From the NCBI GenBank assembly GCA_050331335.1, contig JBHJGY010000002.1:1-59302 (forward strand): a DNA stretch of 59,302 nt, given 5' to 3'. The notes under the pieces are model-generated. The model was not told the origin of the DNA and did no database searches. It worked only from the letters and a program-made list of their open reading frames with translations. This DNA is from Thermohalobaculum sp050331335 (GTDB lineage Bacteria > Pseudomonadota > Alphaproteobacteria > Rhodobacterales > Rhodobacteraceae). A program made the position numbers and the translations under genes. Positions 48,339 to 57,449 of this stretch are shown here, piece after piece. Position 1 is the first letter of the stretch. Every line of letters begins with the position of its first letter.

Positions 48339-51300
48339 ATGGATCTTAGGGATGTCCGGCTGGCAGACCGCTACGACCTTGATGCGACACCCGTTCTGAT
48401 CTCGGGCACCCAAGCGCTCGTGCGCGGATGCCTGGCGCAAGCGGCCCGTGACCGGGCTGCCGGATACGACACGGCAGGCTATGTCACCGGGTATCGCGGC
48501 TCGCCGCTCGGTGCCGTGGATCGGGCCTTGGAGGCGGCGGCCGGGGCGCTCACACCGGCGCAGATCCGGTTCCACCCCGCGCTCAACGAGGATCTCGCGG
48601 CGACCGCGCTGTGGGGCACCCAGATGGCCGGACTCCACGGCGAAGGGCGCCATGACGGGGTGTTCGGGCTCTGGTACGGCAAAGGCCCCGGCGTGGATCG
48701 GACGGGCGATGTCTTTCGACATGCGACGCTTGCCGGCACGGCGCCCCTAGGCGGCGTGATCGCGGCGCTCGGTGACGATCACACCTGCGAAAGCTCGACC
48801 ACCTGCCACCAGTCGGAGCTGGCGATGGTGGACGCGCATATGCCGGTTCTGGCGCCAGCCGGGGTCGAGGAGTTGCTCGACCTGATGCTGGTCGGCTGGG
48901 GGCTCTCGCGCTTCTCCGGGCTCTGGGTCGGGATCAAATGCGTGAAGGATGTGGTCGAGGCGACGGCGGTGGTCGATGGCGACCCCTTCCGCCGCCGGTT
49001 GTCCGCGCCGGAGTTCGAGACGCCGCCGGGCGGATTGTCGATCCGGCTGGGCGACAGTGCTCAGGCACAGGAAACCCGGCTGCACCGGCACAAGCGCGAT
49101 GCGGCGCTGGCCTATGCGCGCACCAACCGGCTCGATGCCCGCGGCCTTGGCGCGGCAGGCGCGCGGATCGGCCTCGTCGCCGCGGGCAAGTCCTGGGCCG
49201 ATACGCTGCATGCGCTCGAGATGCTCGGCTTGCGCGCTGAGGCAGAACGGCTCGGGATTACCGCCTACAAGCCGGCGATGGTCTGGCCGCTCGATCCCGA
49301 CCCGTTGCGGGCTTGGGCGTCGGGGCTCGACCTCATCGTGGTTGTCGAGGAGAAACGGCCGCTGATCGAGGGGCAGCTGCGGGAGATCCTCTATCCCCTG
49401 CCCGACCGGCCGAGGGTGATCGGGAGCAAAGATGCCGCCGGCGCCGTTCTCTTCCCCATCGAGCTGGACCTTTCCAGCGGTCAAATCGCAGAGAACCTCG
49501 GCCGGGTGCTTGTGGACGAAGGGATCGCTCACCCGCCGATGGCCGACGCGCTTGCCCGCCTCGCCCAGGCCAGGGCGCAAACCGCAGCGCCGCCGCTTGT
49601 CGAACGCAAACCCTGGTTTTGCGCCGGCTGCCCGCACAGCAGCTCGACCGTCATCCCGGAGGGTGCGCGCGCCTATGCCGGGATCGGCTGCCACTACATG
49701 GTGCTGTGGATGGACCGCGGCGCGGATGGTTACACCCATATGGGCGGCGAAGGAGCCAACTGGATCGGCGAGGCGCCGTTTTCCAAGCGCTCCCACATCT
49801 TCCAGAACATGGGCGACGGGACATACAACCATTCCGGGCTCATGGCGATCCGCGCGGCCATCGGCGCCGGCGTGAACATCACTTACAAGATCCTTTACAA
49901 CGACGCCGTCGCGATGACCGGCGGCCAGCCCAATGATGACGGCTTGGACCCGAACCGGATCGCCCGGGAGTGCCTTGCGATGGGGGCCGCGCGGGTGGTT
50001 TGCGTGCGGGACGAAGCCGAACCGGTGGCATTACCACCGGAGGTCGCCGTCTTCGAACGCAGCGAATTGGAGGCGGTGCAGACCGAACTGGCGTCTACGC
50101 CGGGGGTCAGCGTTCTGCTCTATGTCCAGACCTGTGCCGCCGAAAAAAGGCGGCGGCGTAAACGGGGGCTGATGGCCGATCCGGAGGAGCGGGTCTACAT
50201 CAATCCGGAGGTGTGCGAGGGCTGCGGCGATTGCGGGGTCCAGTCCAATTGCGTTGCCATCCTGCCGCTCGAAACCCCGCTGGGGCGAAAGCGACAGATC
50301 GACCAGTCCGCCTGCAACAAAGATTTCAGCTGCTTGAAGGGGTTTTGCCCCGCCTTTGTGACCGTTGCCGGGGCCAAGCCGCGCGCGGAGCTGGAGGTGC
50401 TCGAGCTGCCGGCGCTTCCCGCCCCCGAGATCCCCCCGCTCGACCGTCCGTGGGGCGGCGTAATTGCCGGGATCGGCGGCACGGGGGTCGTCACCATCGG
50501 CGCGATCCTCTCCATGGCGGCCCATCTCGAAGGACATGCGGCGGCAGAGATGCAGATGGCCGGGCTCGCGCAGAAAGGCGGCGCGGTGACCATCCATGTC
50601 CGCATCGCCCCCCAAGCGCAGGACATCACGGCCGTTCGGGTTGCCGAGGCGCAGGCCGATACGTTGATCGCTTGCGATCTCTCGGTCGCGGCGGCACCGA
50701 AAACGCTGGCCCTCCTCGCGCCCGATCGCACCGGGGCAATCCTCAACGCGCATCAGACCCCGGTGGGCCAGTTCGCGCTTGACCCGGATCTCCAAATCCC
50801 CGGCGCCGCGATGTGCGCGCGGCTCTCTCAGCGGGTGGCGCGGCTTGCGCAGTTCGACGCCACCCGGGCGGCCACGCGGTTTTTGGGCGATGCAATCTTC
50901 GCCAACATGATGTTGCTCGGGGCCGCTTGGCAGGCCGGGCAGGTGCCGCTCTCGGCCGAGGCAATCCGCAAGGCCCTGGCGCTCAATGGCGCGGCGGCGG
51001 AGGCGAATTCCCGAGCCTTCGAGATCGGTCGCTGGGCGGCCGTCGATCCGGAGAGTTTTGCCGCAGGTTTGGCCCCCGCGGCGCCAGTGGTCGAAACCCT
51101 GGAGACAAAGATCTCCCGCCGCGCCGACGCCCTGACCCGGTTCCAGAACCGCCAACTGGCCCGCCGCTATCGGGCCTTCGTCGCCCGGGCCCATGCGGCC
51201 GGAGGTCCGGCCCTGGCTGAAGCAGTTGCCGAGGGGTACTATAAACTCCTGGCGTATAAGGACGAATACGAGGTCGCCCGGCTCCACAGCGAGACCCTTT

Positions 51301-51740
51301 GGCCAGGCCTTCAGGAGAGCTTCGACACCGTGGGCCGTGTCACCTTTCACCTGGCCCCGCCGCTTTTGTCGCGACCGGGTCCCGATGGGCGCCCACAGAA
51401 GCGCCGCTTCGGTCCCTGGATGTCGGGAGCGATGCGCCTGTTGCGCCATGGCAAGCATCTCCGCGGCACACCGTTCGATCCGTTCGGCTGGACCGAAGAG
51501 CGGCGGGCGGAGCGACGGGCCATTCGGCGCTACCGTCGGCTCATGGCGCGCCTTTTCCGCGACCACACCCCAAACCGGGCGGAAACCGCGGTCGCGCTCG
51601 CACGCCTGCCGCTTACGATCCGCGGGTTCGGCCCGGTAAAGGCGGATGCGATGGCGCGCGCGGCGGCTGAAGAGGCCAAGCTGCTGGCGGCCTGGGACGC
51701 GCCGGCCTCCGACCCGGAGCTTAGCCAAGCCGCTGAATGA
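48339..51740 (+). CDS. Indolepyruvate:ferredoxin oxidoreductase, single chain
   Basis: Oxidatively decarboxylates indolepyruvate and other aryl 2-oxoacids to acyl-CoA. At 1133 residues it joins the alpha-type part (pyrimidine and TPP domains, with VTGYRGSPLGAVD near the start and GIGCHYMVLWMDRGADGYTHMGGEGANWIG, GDGTYNHSGLMAIRAA and YNDAVAMTGGQP as TPP motifs), a ferredoxin-type cluster site (VCEGCGDCGVQSNC ... CNKDFSCLKGFCPAF), and the gamma-type domain (GIGGTGVVTIGAIL, QMAGLAQKGGAV). GAGGAGG lies 5 bases before the ATG at 48339. Proteobacteria use such fused enzymes; ferredoxin partner not nearby. Confidence 0.94.
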   Translation: MDLRDVRLADRYDLDATPVLISGTQALVRGCLAQAARDRAAGYDTAGYVTGYRGSPLGAVDRALEAAAGALTPAQIRFHPALNEDLAATALWGTQMAGLHGEGRHDGVFGLWYGKGPGVDRTGDVFRHATLAGTAPLGGVIAALGDDHTCESSTTCHQSELAMVDAHMPVLAPAGVEELLDLMLVGWGLSRFSGLWVGIKCVKDVVEATAVVDGDPFRRRLSAPEFETPPGGLSIRLGDSAQAQETRLHRHKRDAALAYARTNRLDARGLGAAGARIGLVAAGKSWADTLHALEMLGLRAEAERLGITAYKPAMVWPLDPDPLRAWASGLDLIVVVEEKRPLIEGQLREILYPLPDRPRVIGSKDAAGAVLFPIELDLSSGQIAENLGRVLVDEGIAHPPMADALARLAQARAQTAAPPLVERKPWFCAGCPHSSSTVIPEGARAYAGIGCHYMVLWMDRGADGYTHMGGEGANWIGEAPFSKRSHIFQNMGDGTYNHSGLMAIRAAIGAGVNITYKILYNDAVAMTGGQPNDDGLDPNRIARECLAMGAARVVCVRDEAEPVALPPEVAVFERSELEAVQTELASTPGVSVLLYVQTCAAEKRRRRKRGLMADPEERVYINPEVCEGCGDCGVQSNCVAILPLETPLGRKRQIDQSACNKDFSCLKGFCPAFVTVAGAKPRAELEVLELPALPAPEIPPLDRPWGGVIAGIGGTGVVTIGAILSMAAHLEGHAAAEMQMAGLAQKGGAVTIHVRIAPQAQDITAVRVAEAQADTLIACDLSVAAAPKTLALLAPDRTGAILNAHQTPVGQFALDPDLQIPGAAMCARLSQRVARLAQFDATRAATRFLGDAIFANMMLLGAAWQAGQVPLSAEAIRKALALNGAAAEANSRAFEIGRWAAVDPESFAAGLAPAAPVVETLETKISRRADALTRFQNRQLARRYRAFVARAHAAGGPALAEAVAEGYYKLLAYKDEYEVARLHSETLWPGLQESFDTVGRVTFHLAPPLLSRPGPDGRPQKRRFGPWMSGAMRLLRHGKHLRGTPFDPFGWTEERRAERRAIRRYRRLMARLFRDHTPNRAETAVALARLPLTIRGFGPVKADAMARAAAEEAKLLAAWDAPASDPELSQAAE

Positions 51741-51847
51741 ACTTCGGGTGCGGCACCGCTACCCTGTTGGTCCACTGCTCTGGCACGAAGATCGGCTTTC
51801 TAAGTCCGATTCACGCTTTCAAGCCATTCATTGGTGCGCCCAGTGTC

Positions 51848-52804
51848 TTAGCCGAGCGCCGCGCCGCCGAGAAAGCCCAGCCACAGGGTGATGGTCACGA
51901 GCGACAGCAAAGTTGCGAAAAGCACAGTAGAAGCCGCCGCACCGACCATCCGGCCATAGAGCGCCGCGAAGAGATAACCGTTTACTCCAGGCGGCATCGC
52001 GGCGATGACCACCGCTGCCCGCACGAAAGCCTCCGGCAGCGCAAACAGGTGAGCCGCCAAAAGATAGGCGAGCGTGGGGTGCACCGCGAGGCTGAAGACG
52101 GCAATGAGTAGCGGCTCTGTGCCCATTCGGATCAGTGGATAGCGCGTGAGCACGCCACCGAGGCCGAAGAGCGCCACGGGCAATGCGGCAAGCGCCAGCA
52201 TGTCGAGGGTCTCCGCGAGCGGTTCCGGCACCGGAAGCCCTGCAATGTTGAACAGAAGCCCGAGCAAAATGCCCAGGGTCAGCGCGTTTCTGAAGATCGC
52301 CTTGGCGCTGCGTGACAGGGCAGCGCGGATGCCGAGACCATCGCCGCGGACGAGCTCCATGGTAACGATCCCGACCAGATAGCAAAACGCTGCATGCACG
52401 GCGATCAGGGCAAAAACCGGCTCCATGGCCGCCGCCCCATAGGCCCGCTCGAAGATCGGCAGCCCGAGGAGCACCGAGTTGGAGAACAACGCCGAGAAAC
52501 CCAACGCAACCGCCTCGCCGGGACGGCGGCGCCACAGAAACCGCAGCGCGAGCCCAGCCCCGGCGAAGGAGGCAAGTGCCGCTCCGTAAAAGGAGACGAG
52601 ATGCTCGGCGCGGAGGCTGGCGGCCAAGTCCAACGCATAGATCGAGCGAAACAGCAGCGCAGGTACCGCGATGTTTGTCGCAAATGCAATCAGCGCGTCC
52701 ACCCCGGCATCGGGAAAGAGCCGCGCCCGCACCATGCCATAGCCGAGCCCGACCAAGAGAAAGACCGGCAGGACAATGAGCAGAAGCGCGGCAACCGTGC
52801 TCAC
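51848..52804 (-). CDS. AEC-family (auxin efflux carrier-like) transporter
   Basis: The 318-residue membrane protein has about ten hydrophobic segments: PVFLLVGLGYGMVRARLFPD, NIAVPALLFRSIYALD, FSALFSNSVLLGLPIFERAYG, TLGILLGLLFNIAGLPVPEPLAETLDML, LPVALFGLGGVLTRYPL, and AAVVIAAMPPGVNGYLFAALYG. These match AEC proteins, several of which export malate or malonate. Its start overlaps the end of the MBL gene by four bases, placing it last in the SPOR-dacC operon. Substrate not predictable. Confidence 0.9.
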   Translation of the reverse strand: MSTVAALLLIVLPVFLLVGLGYGMVRARLFPDAGVDALIAFATNIAVPALLFRSIYALDLAASLRAEHLVSFYGAALASFAGAGLALRFLWRRRPGEAVALGFSALFSNSVLLGLPIFERAYGAAAMEPVFALIAVHAAFCYLVGIVTMELVRGDGLGIRAALSRSAKAIFRNALTLGILLGLLFNIAGLPVPEPLAETLDMLALAALPVALFGLGGVLTRYPLIRMGTEPLLIAVFSLAVHPTLAYLLAAHLFALPEAFVRAAVVIAAMPPGVNGYLFAALYGRMVGAAASTVLFATLLSLVTITLWLGFLGGAALG

Positions 52805-53634
52805 ACGGCGCGCTCCGCTGTCGCATCGGCGGGATACTCCAGCACGAGGCCATCATGGGCCGGCGACACATGGGGGGGTGTCTCGGCCTCGAGGGTCGCA
52901 TAGTCCAGATCGACATGGAGATTGGTTAGCAGAGCCCGCCGGGGTTTCGCCTCGGCAATCCAGTCGAGCGCTGTCGCAACATTGGCATGGGAAAGATGGG
53001 CGCGGTAGCGCAACGCGTCGGTTATCCAGCAGTCTGCGCCGTCAACAGCGGCCCAAGCCTCTGCGGTCATGCCGGAGATATCTGGCGTATAGGCAACTGG
53101 GCCGACCCGCAGCCCCATTGCTTGGATTTCGCCATGCGGCACCCAGAACGGGGTCACCGAGATAGGCCCGCCAGGCCCCGCCACTTCGAAAGGCCCATCG
53201 ATCAGCCGCAAGTCCAGGATCGGCGGATAGGGCGATCCTGGCGGGGCCTCGAAGGCATAGCCGAAGCGCGCGCGCAGGGTCGGCGCCGTCAACCGGTCGG
53301 TGAAAGTCGGCAACAGCGCGCGCCGGTTGAACACCACCATTCGCAGATCGTCGAGGCCGTGGATGTGATCGGCATGCTCATGGGTGAGAACGACGCCATC
53401 GAGCAGGCCGCAGCGCGCCTCGATGAGCTGGTGGCGGATATCGGGACCGGCATCGATAAGGAGCGCGGTGCGGGCGGTCTCGGAGAGCCGCTCCACGAGG
53501 AGAGCGCATCGGCGGCGGCGGTTTCGCGGGTCTGCCGCGTCGCAGGCGCCCCAATTCGGTCCGTCCACGCCGATGCGGGGCACGCCCCCTGAGGAGCCGC
53601 ATCCAAGGATCGTAAAGCGCAGCCCCGCGCCCAT
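52801..53634 (-). CDS. MBL-fold phosphodiesterase-like hydrolase
   Basis: The 277-residue metallo-beta-lactamase protein begins FTILGCGSSGGVPRIG, has the metal motif VVLTHEHADHIHGLDDLRMV and later DALRYRAHLSHANVATAL and PRRALLTNLHVDLDY with the further ligands. This family (ElaC/PhnP-like) usually follows tatD in alphaproteobacteria. It is related to PhnP, but its operon contains no phn genes. The ATG at 53634 overlaps the tatD stop (TAATG) by one base. The frame is open to 53736. Confidence 0.9.
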   Translation of the reverse strand: MGAGLRFTILGCGSSGGVPRIGVDGPNWGACDAADPRNRRRRCALLVERLSETARTALLIDAGPDIRHQLIEARCGLLDGVVLTHEHADHIHGLDDLRMVVFNRRALLPTFTDRLTAPTLRARFGYAFEAPPGSPYPPILDLRLIDGPFEVAGPGGPISVTPFWVPHGEIQAMGLRVGPVAYTPDISGMTAEAWAAVDGADCWITDALRYRAHLSHANVATALDWIAEAKPRRALLTNLHVDLDYATLEAETPPHVSPAHDGLVLEYPADATAERAV

Positions 53635-54467
53635 TAGAGCGACTGGGCCGCCGCGGACGGGACGGCCGCGCGGGCGATCGCAGGGCGGGCGGCCTTTGCG
53701 AATAGCCGGTCGAAATTCGCCGTGGTCTGCGCGCAAAAGGCCTCGTAGGTCATACCGAGGGCCGCCGCCCCGACCTGGGCGGTGAGCGCGGTGTAGGCCG
53801 GCTCGCAGCGCTTACCCCGATGCGGCGGCGGCGCGAGATAGGGGCTGTCGGTCTCCACGAGGATCTGCTCCGGCGGGCAAGCCGCGAAGATCTCCCGCAG
53901 CGCCGTCGATTTCGGGAAGGCCGCAATCCCGGACATCGAGAGATAGAAGCCGAGATCGATCATCGCCCGCGCGAGGTCGGGACCGCTGGAGAAGCAGTGC
54001 ATGACGCAGCCAAAGGGCGCGCGCGCATGGGCCTCGGTCAACAGCCGCGCCATGTCGTCATCGGCTGCCCGCGCATGGATGATCAGCGGCAGCCCGGTGC
54101 GTTGCGACGCCTCGATATGGATCAGCAGGCTCTCGATCTGGGCGTTACGGGTCTCGGCGGTGTAATGGTAATCGAGTCCGCTCTCGCCGATGCCGACGCA
54201 TTTGGGGTGTGCCGCAATCGCCTCGAGCGCGGCGACCGTTGCCATGGGCTCTTCGGCGGCTTGCATCGGATGGGTGCCTGCGGCGTAGAACACGCCCGGG
54301 TTGCGCTCGGCGATGGCGCGCACAGTCGGTTCGTTGCGCAGGCGGGTGCAGATCGTCACCAGTCGCCGGACCCCCGCCGCCTCGGCGCGAGCGATCACCT
54401 CCGCCTCTTCGCTGGCGAGACTGTCGAAATCGAGATGACAATGACTGTCGACGAGCTCGGGCGGCAT
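53634..54467 (-). CDS. tatD: TatD-family metal-dependent deoxyribonuclease
   Basis: The 277-residue protein is a TatD/YcfH-type nuclease: VDSHCHLDFDSL with the HxH ligands, AAGTHPMQAAEE, CVGIGESGLDYHYTAETRNAQIESLLIHIEASQRTGLPLIIHARAADDDM, GVMHCFSSGPDLA-like segment (FGCVMHCFSSG), and ILVETDSPYLAPPPHRGKRCEPAY with the terminal Asp. AGGAGG lies 5 bases before the ATG. It sits in the tmk-holB-tatD order seen in many bacteria. Confidence 0.94.
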   Translation of the reverse strand: MPPELVDSHCHLDFDSLASEEAEVIARAEAAGVRRLVTICTRLRNEPTVRAIAERNPGVFYAAGTHPMQAAEEPMATVAALEAIAAHPKCVGIGESGLDYHYTAETRNAQIESLLIHIEASQRTGLPLIIHARAADDDMARLLTEAHARAPFGCVMHCFSSGPDLARAMIDLGFYLSMSGIAAFPKSTALREIFAACPPEQILVETDSPYLAPPPHRGKRCEPAYTALTAQVGAAALGMTYEAFCAQTTANFDRLFAKAARPAIARAAVPSAAAQSL

Positions 54468-54535
54468 CGCGTCCTCCTATGTCGCGAGCGAGGCCCTTCG
54501 TGGCGGCCCCTTGAGCGATCGGCGGCGGGTGGGGC

Positions 54536-55612
54536 TCAGACGGCCCGGCGTGCCGCCGCGAGGGTTTTCTCCAGCGCGAGGTAGGTATCAAGGATCGTTT
54601 GGCCAGGGTCAAGGTTGACGGCCTGGGCGTGGCGGATGCCGCGGGCGGCCCCGACCATCGCCTCGGCCCAGAGCCGACCCTGGGCAGGACACGCTGCGCC
54701 CGCGGCCATCAGCCGGGCCTCGTCGGGCGCAGCCTCGATCTCAGGCGGGCCGATCGCCCCCGCTCGGGCGAGCCGGGCCAAAAGCTCCAGCGTCAGGCGG
54801 CAGACGAGGGGGTAGACGGTCTCCCTGCCCCGGCCCGAGACGGTTTCGGCCAATGCGGCGAGACCCGCCCGATCGAGACCTCCCCCCGCCAGCAGCCCGA
54901 CAAGCTCGGCATAGCGGGAGAGCCCGTCGCCCTGCTCGAGCACGATCGCTTGGCGCACGGAGCCGCCGGACAGCGCGGTCAGTCGCGCCGCTTCAGCCGC
55001 ATCCAGCGGGTGTCCGGCCTGGGCGAGCGCCCGTGCGAGATCTTCCATGCCAAGCGGGTGGAAACTCAGCGTAGAACAGCGGGACCGGATCGTCGGCAGA
55101 AGGCGCTCGGGCGACTGGCTGACCAAGAGAAAGACCGTCCGGGGGGGCGGTTCTTCGAGCATCTTCAGCAGCGCGTTTGCCGCCTGCTGGGTCAGCTCCT
55201 CCGCCGGATCGACAATCACCACGCGCCGCCCCCCGTCGGGCAACGAGAGGGTGAGAAAGCCCTTGAGGAGCCGAACCTCATCGATGCCGATCGCTTGTCG
55301 AAGCCGACCGGTGCTTTCGTTCACGCTGCGTCGCAGGACCCGAAGCCCGGGCTCCGTGCCTGCGCGGATGCGTGCCGCAACCGGCGCCGGGTCTCGGCCC
55401 TCTGCCAGCAGCCGCCGGGCAAACCCATAGGCGAAGCTCGCCTTGCCGACCCCCTCCAACCCGCGCAGCAACCACGCATGGTGCAACCGACCGGACGCCT
55501 CAGCGCGCGCAAGGACGCGCGCCACAGCATCCTGGCCGAAGATCAGTGCGGTCTCGGCCGGATGGGGCGCGCAATCGAGCCGGTCCGGCTCTGGAGGGCT
55601 GTCGGAGGCCAT
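54536..55612 (-). CDS. holB: DNA polymerase III delta' subunit
   Basis: Delta' is the stator of the clamp loader. The 358-residue protein starts with a linker, then AETALIFGQDAVARVLARAEASGRLHHAWLLRGLEGVGKASFAYGFARRLL (a degenerate Walker A), VDPAEELTQQAANALLKMLEEPPPRTVFLLVSQSPERLLPTIRSRCSTLSF with the SRC arginine-finger motif, and the C-terminal collar domain. It lies 9 bases after tmk and 68 before tatD. Confidence 0.93.
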   Translation of the reverse strand: MASDSPPEPDRLDCAPHPAETALIFGQDAVARVLARAEASGRLHHAWLLRGLEGVGKASFAYGFARRLLAEGRDPAPVAARIRAGTEPGLRVLRRSVNESTGRLRQAIGIDEVRLLKGFLTLSLPDGGRRVVIVDPAEELTQQAANALLKMLEEPPPRTVFLLVSQSPERLLPTIRSRCSTLSFHPLGMEDLARALAQAGHPLDAAEAARLTALSGGSVRQAIVLEQGDGLSRYAELVGLLAGGGLDRAGLAALAETVSGRGRETVYPLVCRLTLELLARLARAGAIGPPEIEAAPDEARLMAAGAACPAQGRLWAEAMVGAARGIRHAQAVNLDPGQTILDTYLALEKTLAAARRAV

Positions 55613-55621
55613 AACGGAGAG

Positions 55622-56266
55622 CTAAGCGAAGAGGCCGGCCGCGTCGAGCGCCGCAAGCGCCTGCGCCGCGACACCGTCCTGCGGCTGGGCGGCGTCGATC
55701 ACCTTGACGCGGGCGGGCTCGGCCCCGGCAATCTTAAGGAACCGCACCCGCAGCTCTGCCTGGTAGTCGATCCCGCGGGCCTCTATGCGATCGGCATCCG
55801 CTGCCCGCGCCGCGCGCCGCGCCTCGGCCAGTTCTGGGTCGATGTCGAAAAGCAGTGTCAGGTCCGGGTCGAGCGCCACGGTCTCCCGATGCAGCCGGTC
55901 GATGAAGGCACGACGTTCCGGATCGGTCCCCTGATAGACGCGGGTCGAGTCGAGATAGCGGTCGCACAGGACCACGTGTCCATCTGCGAGGGCAGGACGC
56001 AGCAAGTGCCCCGCATGGTCGCATCGCGCGGCAGTGAAGAGCAGGATCTCGGTCTCAGGCGACCAGATCTCCGAGCTCGAGAGCAAAAGCCGTCGGATCG
56101 CTTCCGCCCCCGGAGTTCCGCCCGGCTCCCGGGTAAGCAGGACCGGAAGCCCGCGCGCCCTGAGTGCGTCGGCGAGGCGAGCGGCCTGTGTGGACTTGCC
56201 GCTCCCGTCGATCCCCTCAAGCGTGATGAGGCGGCCCGCCTCGGACGGCGCTGACGAGACAGCCAT
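55622..56266 (-). CDS. tmk: Thymidylate kinase
   Basis: Phosphorylates dTMP to dTDP. The 214-residue protein has P-loop ITLEGIDGSGKSTQAARL near residue 14, the substrate motif LLTREPGGTPGAEAIRRLLL, the DRY-type motif VVLCDRYLDSTRVYQG near residue 98 and the Lid segment DPELAEARRAARAADADRIEARGIDYQAELRVRF. Length and motif spacing are standard. It lies between a D,D-carboxypeptidase gene and holB. Confidence 0.95.
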   Translation of the reverse strand: MAVSSAPSEAGRLITLEGIDGSGKSTQAARLADALRARGLPVLLTREPGGTPGAEAIRRLLLSSSEIWSPETEILLFTAARCDHAGHLLRPALADGHVVLCDRYLDSTRVYQGTDPERRAFIDRLHRETVALDPDLTLLFDIDPELAEARRAARAADADRIEARGIDYQAELRVRFLKIAGAEPARVKVIDAAQPQDGVAAQALAALDAAGLFA

Positions 56267-56282
56267 GCCCGCTCTGACCAGC

Positions 56283-57446
56283 TCAGCCGGTCGGCAAAAG
56301 GCTTCCGAGCACCAGGGCTGCGGCTGCCTCGATCCGCGCGAAGAACCCGCCGCGCGCGACCGCTTGCGTGGCGATCAGCGGGACGGCCACCGGGTCCATG
56401 CCCTCGACCGTCACGGTGATCTCGCCAAGCACATCCCCAGCAGCAACCGGCGCCTCTGCGGGCTCGCGGAACCGCGCCACCGGCATCGGCTCTTCGAGTG
56501 CGCCGAACGGAATGGTCACGACAACGTCCTCGGCCGGGGCGAGCGGGACGCGGCTCGCCTCGCCGATCCACACCTCGGCCTCCAACAGCGGCTCGCCGGC
56601 ACGGTAGAGGGTGCGGGTGTCGAAGGCGCGGAAGGCCCAGTTCACCAGCCGCTCCGCTTCCTGCTTACGCTGGGCCTCCGACTCAAGACCGACGATGACG
56701 AGCACGATGCGCCGCTCGCCCCTTTTGGCCGATGTGACGAGCCCATAGCCCGCTTCCTCGGTGTGCCCCGTCTTCAATCCGTCGACACCGAGCCCCAAGC
56801 CCAGAAGCGGGTTCCGGTTCCGATGATTGGCGGGCACACGGCCGTCGAACTCGAACCTCTGCTGCGAAAACAGCGGGTAATATTGTGGGAAATGTTGAAT
56901 GATCCGGGTGGCAATCATGGCGAGGTCGCGCACGCTCATCTTGTGATCGGGGTGCGGCCAACCCGTGGCATTGACGAAGGTCGAGTTGGTCAGGCCGAGT
57001 TCCCGTGCGCGGGTGTTCAGATGGTCGGCAAAGGCTGCCTCGGTGCCGGCGAGTTCCTCGGCGAAGGCCACGGAGGCGTCATTGCCGGACTGCACGATGA
57101 CGCCGTTCAACAAGTCGGCAATCTTCACAAGTTCGCCCTGGCGCAGGAACATCGACGACCCGCCGAGCCCGGCTGCGACCCCCGAGACGCGAACCTCGTC
57201 ATCGAGCGCCAGACGCCCGCTTTCGAGCGCTTCGAACACAACATCGAGGGTCATCAATTTCGACATCGAGGCCGGCGGCACCGGAAGGTCCGGGTTCTTC
57301 GCCAACAAAACGGCGCCCGAGGTGAGATCGAGCAAAAACGCCGCGCGCGCCGGGGTGCTTTGCTCAATGGCCGTGGCGGGCCGGGTCGCGCCCAGCGCGA
57401 TGACAAGCCCGATCAGGCAGGCGATGATCTGGCGCGAGAAGGCCAT
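56283..57446 (-). CDS. dacC: D-alanyl-D-alanine carboxypeptidase (PBP5/6-type)
   Basis: Trims the terminal D-Ala of peptidoglycan pentapeptides. The 387-residue protein has a signal peptide (residues 1-26), the SxxK motif S60-M-S-K63, SGN at 120-122 and KTG at 225-227, then a C-terminal beta-rich PBP5 domain and a final amphipathic helix for membrane attachment (IEAAAALVLGSLLPTG). All three active-site motifs are intact. It begins 3 bases after the SPOR lipoprotein stop, so the two are one operon. The gene symbol could also be dacA. Confidence 0.94.
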   Translation of the reverse strand: MAFSRQIIACLIGLVIALGATRPATAIEQSTPARAAFLLDLTSGAVLLAKNPDLPVPPASMSKLMTLDVVFEALESGRLALDDEVRVSGVAAGLGGSSMFLRQGELVKIADLLNGVIVQSGNDASVAFAEELAGTEAAFADHLNTRARELGLTNSTFVNATGWPHPDHKMSVRDLAMIATRIIQHFPQYYPLFSQQRFEFDGRVPANHRNRNPLLGLGLGVDGLKTGHTEEAGYGLVTSAKRGERRIVLVIVGLESEAQRKQEAERLVNWAFRAFDTRTLYRAGEPLLEAEVWIGEASRVPLAPAEDVVVTIPFGALEEPMPVARFREPAEAPVAAGDVLGEITVTVEGMDPVAVPLIATQAVARGGFFARIEAAAALVLGSLLPTG

Positions 57447-57449
57447 CTA

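Noticed and set aside
50031..51728. 565-aa minus-strand frame
   Set aside because: Antisense of indolepyruvate oxidoreductase, which has clear motifs along its whole length.
52801..53634. Calling the MBL hydrolase PhnP
   Set aside because: It is related to PhnP but sits in the tmk-holB-tatD operon, as homologues do in genomes without C-P lyase. It remains a fallback candidate for the missing PhnP step.
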